From the NCBI RefSeq assembly GCF_015142735.1, contig NZ_JACSPN010000006.1:124001-188000 (forward strand): 64,000 bases of DNA. Direction: 5' to 3'. Within the stretch, counting starts at the first letter, position 1. Each line of letters starts with the position of its first letter. Under the pieces are notes generated by a model that was not told where the DNA came from, made no database searches, and was given only the letters and a program-made list of their open reading frames with translations. Made by a program: the position numbers and the translations under genes. The DNA comes from Oerskovia douganii. Its GTDB lineage: Bacteria; Actinomycetota; Actinomycetes; Actinomycetales; Cellulomonadaceae. Below are positions 59,968-64,000 of this stretch, piece after piece.

Positions 59968-60401
59968 GCCCGCCAGACCTCCGTGACGGCGTAGCCCGCG
60001 ACGAGCAGCGCCAGCACCAGGACGCCCGCCACCAGGACGGGCAGACCCGTCGGGGCGGGCAGCGGCTCCCCGCGGCGCATGGCCCGTTCGTTGCGCCGCC
60101 ACGACAGCAGGGCGTACGCCGCGAAGCCCGCCCCCGCCAGGCACGCGACCGCGGCGATCACGTCGACGAAGCCCGACATCTCCGCGAGCGACGCGAACGA
60201 CGTCAGCGCGACCCCGCCCGCGACCAGCCCCAGGCCCGTCCGGACCCACGCGAGCGCGGTGCGCTCGTTGGCCAGGCTGAACCGGACGTCCGGCTCCTCG
60301 CCCACCCCGTACACCGAGCGCGGCCTGCGGTCGTCGGGCGCACGGGCCCCCGGACCACGCGACACCGCGTCGTCCGGGGGCTCGTGCGCCGCCGAGGTCA
60401 T
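59964..60401 (-). CDS. DUF202 (YidH-like) membrane protein
   Basis: 145 residues. Cytosolic head of ~40 residues, then SLANERTALAWVRTGLGLVAGG (DUF202 motif) and three helices ending ALLVAGYAVTEVWRA. ATG at 60401, 2 bp after deoA stop. Coupled to the second DUF202 gene. Role in the nucleoside operon is unknown. Confidence 0.87.
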   Translation of the reverse strand: MTSAAHEPPDDAVSRGPGARAPDDRRPRSVYGVGEEPDVRFSLANERTALAWVRTGLGLVAGGVALTSFASLAEMSGFVDVIAAVACLAGAGFAAYALLSWRRNERAMRRGEPLPAPTGLPVLVAGVLVLALLVAGYAVTEVWRA

Positions 60402-60403
60402 GC

Positions 60404-61747
60404 TCAGGCCAGGCGGTCGAGGATCAGCGGCGGGGTCTCGACGACCGTGCCGGGGTCCGCGACGCCCCACGCCCCGTCGAGGGCCTCGACCGCACGGTCG
60501 AACCGCTCGGGCGTGTCGGTGTGGAGCGTGAGCAGGTGCTGGCCCTTGGTCACGACGTCGCCCGGCTTGGCGTGGATCTCGATCCCCGCCCCCGCCTGCA
60601 CCGGGTCCTCCTTGCGGGCACGACCGGCGCCCAGGCGCCAGGCCGCGACCCCCACCCCGAACGCGTCGAGGTGCGAGAGCACGCCGTCGCGGTCGGCGAC
60701 CACGTGCTCCTTCTCGCGCGCCACGGGCAGCGGGGCGCGGGCGTCGCCGCCCTGCTCCGCGATCATCTCGCGCCACTTGTCCATGGCCCGGCCGTCCGAC
60801 AGCGCCCGCCGCACCTCGTCCTCGGGGACGGGCTTCCCGGCCGCGGCGAGCATCTCGACCGCGAGAGCCACCGTCAGGTCGACGACGTCGCGCGGCCCAC
60901 CGCCCGAGAGCACCTCGAGCGTCTCGCGGACCTCGAGCGCGTTGCCCGCCGTCAGGCCGAGCGGCGTCGACATGTCGGTCAGCAGCGCGACGGTGCGCAC
61001 GCCCGCGGGGGTGCCGAGGTCCACCATGGGGCGCGCGAGCGCGCGCGCCTGCTCCAGGTCCTTCATGAAGGCCCCCGAGCCGACCTTGACGTCCAGGACC
61101 AGCGCGCCCGTGCCCTCCGCGATCTTCTTGCTCATGATCGACGACGCGATGAGCGGGATCGCCTCGACCGTGGCCGTGACGTCGCGCAGGGCGTAGAGCT
61201 TGCGGTCGGCCGGGGCCAGCCCGGAGCCGGCCTGGCAGATGACGGCGCCCACGTGCTCGAGCTGGTTCATCATCTGCTCGTTGGTCAGCGCCGCGCGCCA
61301 GCCCGGGATGGACTCGAGCTTGTCGAGCGTGCCCCCCGTGTGACCGAGGCCGCGCCCCGAGAGCTGCGGCACCGCGACCCCGAAGACCGCGACGAGCGGC
61401 GCGAGCGGCAGGGTGATCTTGTCGCCCACGCCCCCCGTCGAGTGCTTGTCCGCGGTGGGCCGGGACAGCGCCGAGAAGTTCATGCGCTCGCCCGAGGCGA
61501 TCATGGCCGCGGTCCAGCGGCCGATCTCGGTGCGGTCCATGCCGTTGAGCAGGATCGCCATGTTGAGCGCGGCCATCTGCTCCTCGGCCACGACGCCACG
61601 CGTGTAGGCGTCGACGACCCAGTCGATCTGCTCGGCCGACAGACGCCCCTTGTCCCGCTTGGTCCGGATGACGTCGACCGCGTCGAACGACTCGGTCCTG
61701 TCGGGCACCGCGCCGGAGGCGCCTGCCGGGATGCTCTTCGTGCTCAT
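60404..61747 (-). CDS. deoA: Thymidine phosphorylase
   Basis: 447 residues. Pyrimidine-nucleoside phosphorylase: phosphate/nucleoside motifs KHSTGGVGDKITL, SGRGLGHTGGTLDKLESIPG and LALMSSIMSKKIAEG-type (as PLIASSIMSKKIAEGTGAL), VLDVKVGSGAFMK. Releases thymine and deoxyribose-1-phosphate. ATG 61747 overlaps the cdd stop by 4 bp. Confidence 0.95.
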   Translation of the reverse strand: MSTKSIPAGASGAVPDRTESFDAVDVIRTKRDKGRLSAEQIDWVVDAYTRGVVAEEQMAALNMAILLNGMDRTEIGRWTAAMIASGERMNFSALSRPTADKHSTGGVGDKITLPLAPLVAVFGVAVPQLSGRGLGHTGGTLDKLESIPGWRAALTNEQMMNQLEHVGAVICQAGSGLAPADRKLYALRDVTATVEAIPLIASSIMSKKIAEGTGALVLDVKVGSGAFMKDLEQARALARPMVDLGTPAGVRTVALLTDMSTPLGLTAGNALEVRETLEVLSGGGPRDVVDLTVALAVEMLAAAGKPVPEDEVRRALSDGRAMDKWREMIAEQGGDARAPLPVAREKEHVVADRDGVLSHLDAFGVGVAAWRLGAGRARKEDPVQAGAGIEIHAKPGDVVTKGQHLLTLHTDTPERFDRAVEALDGAWGVADPGTVVETPPLILDRLA

Positions 61748-62187
61748 GCTCGCTCCACCAGGTCGTCGGGCCCGAACGCGTCGGGCAGTACTTCGGTCAT
61801 GGGCTTGACGCCACGGGTCGTCTCGACGAGCAGCGCGGGACCGCCGTGCTCCCACAGGAGCTGGCGGCACCGCCCGCACGGCATGAGCGTGTTGCCGTGA
61901 CCGTCGACGCACGCGAACGCCACCAGGCGACCGCCCCCGCTCCCGATCAGGTCGCTCACCAGGGAGCACTCGGCGCACAGCGTCACGCCGTAGGCCGCGT
62001 TCTCGATGTTGGCGCCGGTGACCAGACGCCCGTCGTCGACGAGAGCGGCCGCACCGACCTTGAAGGACGAGTACGGCGCGTACGCCTTCTCCATCGCGGC
62101 CCGGGCGGCGACCCGCAGGGCCTCCCAGTCGACGCCGTCGGGCGTGCCCCCGACCGGGCCTGTCGTCGTGCCGGAGCCCTCGCTCAT
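61744..62187 (-). CDS. cdd: Cytidine deaminase
   Basis: 147 residues, tetrameric zinc form. Zn ligands: Cys in TLCAECSLV (CAE with proton-shuttle Glu) and two Cys in PCGRCRQLLWE. SSFKVGAAALV and NIENAAYG also conserved. Converts cytidine/deoxycytidine to uridine. 4 bp after the permease stop; coupled to deoA. Confidence 0.95.
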   Translation of the reverse strand: MSEGSGTTTGPVGGTPDGVDWEALRVAARAAMEKAYAPYSSFKVGAAALVDDGRLVTGANIENAAYGVTLCAECSLVSDLIGSGGGRLVAFACVDGHGNTLMPCGRCRQLLWEHGGPALLVETTRGVKPMTEVLPDAFGPDDLVERA

Positions 62188-62191
62188 GCCG

Positions 62192-63469
62192 TCACCCCTT
62201 CACGTACGGCTCGCCGGCGGCGGCCGGGCCGCGCACGCGGCCCACGAGACCCGCGACGGCGAAGATCGTGACGATGTACGGCAGCATCAGCATGAACTGG
62301 TTGGGGATCGGCGTCTCGAGGACGCCGAGCACCTGCTGGAGCTTGTCCGCGAACCCGAAGAGCAGCGCGGCGCCGAGCGCGCCCCACGGGCTCCACCGGC
62401 CCAGGATCATCGCGGCGAGCGCGATGTACCCCTTGCCCGCCGTCATCTCCTGACCGAACGCCCCGACCGACCCGATGGTGAAGAACGCTCCACCGAGGCC
62501 CGCGACCATCGACCCGAGCAGCACGTTGCGCCACCGGGTGCGGTTGACGTCGATACCGACGGTGTCCGCGGCCTGCGGGTACTCGCCGACCGAGCGCACC
62601 CGCAGGCCCCACTTGGTACGGAAGAGCGCGATGCTGATGACGATGACCGCGACGTACAGCAGGTAGACGATGATCGACTGGCGGAACAGCACTGGTCCGA
62701 TGATCGGGATCTCCGACAGCAGCGGGATCGGGAGCGTCGGCAGGCGCGGCGGCGTGTTAAGCGTGGCCGTGTCGTTCTTGAGGACCGAGCTGAACAGGAA
62801 GCTCGTCAGGCCCACCGCGAACACGTTGAGCACCACACCGACGATGATCTGGTTCACGTGGTACTTGACCGTGAACAGCGCGAGCATCGCACCGATGAGC
62901 AGGCCCGCGAGCGGGGCCGCGACGAGCCCGACGTAGGCGTTGCCCACGATCGAGGCGAGCACCGCGGCACCGAACGCCCCGGTCAGGAGCTGGCCCTCGA
63001 TCGCGATGTTCACGACGCCGGCCCGCTCGTTGAGCAGGCCGCCCAGGGCGCCGAACGCGAGCGGGACCGCGAGCAGGAGCGACCCCTGGAGGAGGCTCAC
63101 GATCGACGTGCTCTTGTCCGCGACGGCCCACACGAGGAACGTCAGGACCCACAGCACGCCGAACACTGCGAGCACCCAGCGACCGACCGGCTGGTCGGCG
63201 CGGACGCGCACGTACGAGTAGCCCGCGAGCAGCAGGCACAGGACCGACAGCACGATCGCGGTCGCCCGCGTCGGGACGGCCACCGGGTCGAACTGGAGCA
63301 GGTCGGCCCCGGTCGAGATGCCGAACGTCGTGACCGACCCGGCCGGGCCCAGGAGCCCGAACAGGACGAACGACAGGAGCCCGAAGACCCCCAGCGTGAT
63401 GGGGAGCTTCCAGCTGCGCTTGGCCGTGACGGCGGCGACCTGGGTTGCGGGTGCAGCCATGGCGGTCAT
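62192..63469 (-). CDS. Nucleoside ABC transporter permease (second)
   Basis: 425 residues, about ten helices, BPD_transp_2 family as in nucleoside BmpC/YufQ-type importers. GGLLNERAGVVNIAIEGQLLTGAFGA is the signature loop for the ATPase. N-terminal ~140 residues add helices. ATG at 63469 overlaps the upstream permease stop. The position before cdd-deoA supports nucleoside uptake. Confidence 0.9.
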   Translation of the reverse strand: MTAMAAPATQVAAVTAKRSWKLPITLGVFGLLSFVLFGLLGPAGSVTTFGISTGADLLQFDPVAVPTRATAIVLSVLCLLLAGYSYVRVRADQPVGRWVLAVFGVLWVLTFLVWAVADKSTSIVSLLQGSLLLAVPLAFGALGGLLNERAGVVNIAIEGQLLTGAFGAAVLASIVGNAYVGLVAAPLAGLLIGAMLALFTVKYHVNQIIVGVVLNVFAVGLTSFLFSSVLKNDTATLNTPPRLPTLPIPLLSEIPIIGPVLFRQSIIVYLLYVAVIVISIALFRTKWGLRVRSVGEYPQAADTVGIDVNRTRWRNVLLGSMVAGLGGAFFTIGSVGAFGQEMTAGKGYIALAAMILGRWSPWGALGAALLFGFADKLQQVLGVLETPIPNQFMLMLPYIVTIFAVAGLVGRVRGPAAAGEPYVKG

Positions 63470-64000
63470 GCGCTGGCTCCCTTCATGACGACGGGGTTCG
63501 GGGCAGGCAGGCGGAAGATCGCCCGCACGAGCGGCGGCGCCGCGATGAAGAGCACCACGAGCGACTGGATGACCAGGACGATGTTGATCGACGTACCGGT
63601 CGAGGCCTCCATCGCGCGTCCGCCCACGTTGAGCCCGGCGTACAGCAGGCCCGCGAAGAAGATGCCCACCGGCTTGGAGCGACCGAGGAGGGCGACGGTG
63701 ATGGCGTCGAACCCGATCGAGCCGGCGATGCCGGCCGTGAGCGCCTTCTCCGTCCCGAGGATCTGCACCGCGCCCGCGAGACCCGCGAGCGCGCCCGAGA
63801 CGACCATGACGAGGACGAACGACGACGCGATGCCCATGCCCGCGGTCCGGGCGGCCTGCGGGTTCGACCCCACCGCACGGAACCGGAAGCCCCACGTCGA
63901 GCGCGTCATGAGCCACCAGACGAACACGGCGGCGAGGATCGCGACGATGAACCCCGCGTTGAGGCGGAACTGGTCGCCGAGCAGCAGCGGGAGCTGGGCG
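63466..64000 (-). CDS. Nucleoside ABC transporter permease (first; 5' part outside window)
   Basis: C-terminal ~178 residues seen: WGFRFRAVGSNPQAARTAGMGIASSFVLVMVVSGALAGLAGAVQILGTEKAL and GFDAITVALLGRSKPVGIFFAGLLYAGLNVGGRAME, BPD_transp_2 features matching YufP-type permeases. The N-terminus, ATPase and binding protein lie beyond 64000. Stop overlaps the second permease start (4 bp). Confidence 0.9.
   Translation of the reverse strand, partial: AQLPLLLGDQFRLNAGFIVAILAAVFVWWLMTRSTWGFRFRAVGSNPQAARTAGMGIASSFVLVMVVSGALAGLAGAVQILGTEKALTAGIAGSIGFDAITVALLGRSKPVGIFFAGLLYAGLNVGGRAMEASTGTSINIVLVIQSLVVLFIAAPPLVRAIFRLPAPNPVVMKGASA

Overview
The window is chromosomal DNA of a high-GC actinobacterium. Gene content points to the Micrococcales, near Cellulomonas, Cellulosimicrobium or Oerskovia; this is inferred from content, not from a marker gene. 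Supporting evidence is very high GC with G/C third positions, an actinobacterial acyl-CoA carboxylase set with an epsilon subunit, LpdA-type quinone reductase, DtxR/IdeR-like iron boxes, an Rv1264-like adenylate cyclase, and many genes that start 5-7 nt after a TANNNT-like -10 box, the pattern of leaderless transcripts.

Layout. 0-3 kb (minus): tad/flp pilus genes tadA, tadB and tadC. 3.2-10.6 kb: an aminotransferase whose promoter abuts a heptamer array, an LCP wall-polymer ligase, a drug-efflux MFS protein, a SRAP protein, a class III cyclase and BirA. 10.8-19 kb: acyl-CoA carboxylase beta chain with a His-rich companion, epsilon subunit and membrane protein, then DUF885, Maf and the biotinylated alpha chain; BirA presumably biotinylates that chain. 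19-23 kb: an MFS exporter, two small exported proteins, a Nudix hydrolase and an SMR pair behind a guanidine-III riboswitch.

23.69-32.41 kb is an accessory island inserted inside a SAM-methyltransferase gene: the N-terminal half lies at 23195-23689 and the C-terminal half resumes in frame at 32414. The island looks lower in GC. It carries a VbhA-type antitoxin beside a Fic toxin broken by an internal inversion, an intact Xre/MbcA-RES toxin-antitoxin pair, an IF2-N/double-HTH protein, a decayed YhcG (DUF1016) nuclease gene, small unknown genes, a secreted protein with a duplicated motif, and a truncated partition-like RHH protein at its right end. It may be an integrated plasmid-like element in decay.

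32.8-36.4 kb: iron-regulated efeUOB ferrous/ferric uptake. 36.4-43 kb (minus): a reductive-pyrimidine-catabolism operon (LLM flavoprotein, dihydropyrimidinase, beta-ureidopropionase, class III aminotransferase, semialdehyde dehydrogenase), with a perfect CRP/GlxR-type palindrome upstream. 43-52 kb: a membrane protein with an EEP phosphodiesterase domain, a truncated MocR gene, LpdA, purine nucleoside phosphorylase, a phosphosugar mutase and a DUF4352 protein. 52-56 kb: a histidine kinase cut off by a 33-nt poly-C run, a DUF2332 gene, the probable cognate response regulator, and an iron-boxed siderophore-interacting protein. 56-64 kb (minus): nucleoside uptake and salvage (two ABC permeases, cdd, deoA, deoC, add) with two DUF202 proteins and a C39-like putative cysteine protease.

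Themes: nucleoside and pyrimidine breakdown (PNP, mutase, DeoC, Add, DeoA, Cdd, permeases, Pyd operon), biotin-dependent carboxylation, and iron acquisition. No tRNA, rRNA or CRISPR array was seen. Coordinates of junctions in the island are read by eye and may be off by a few bases.
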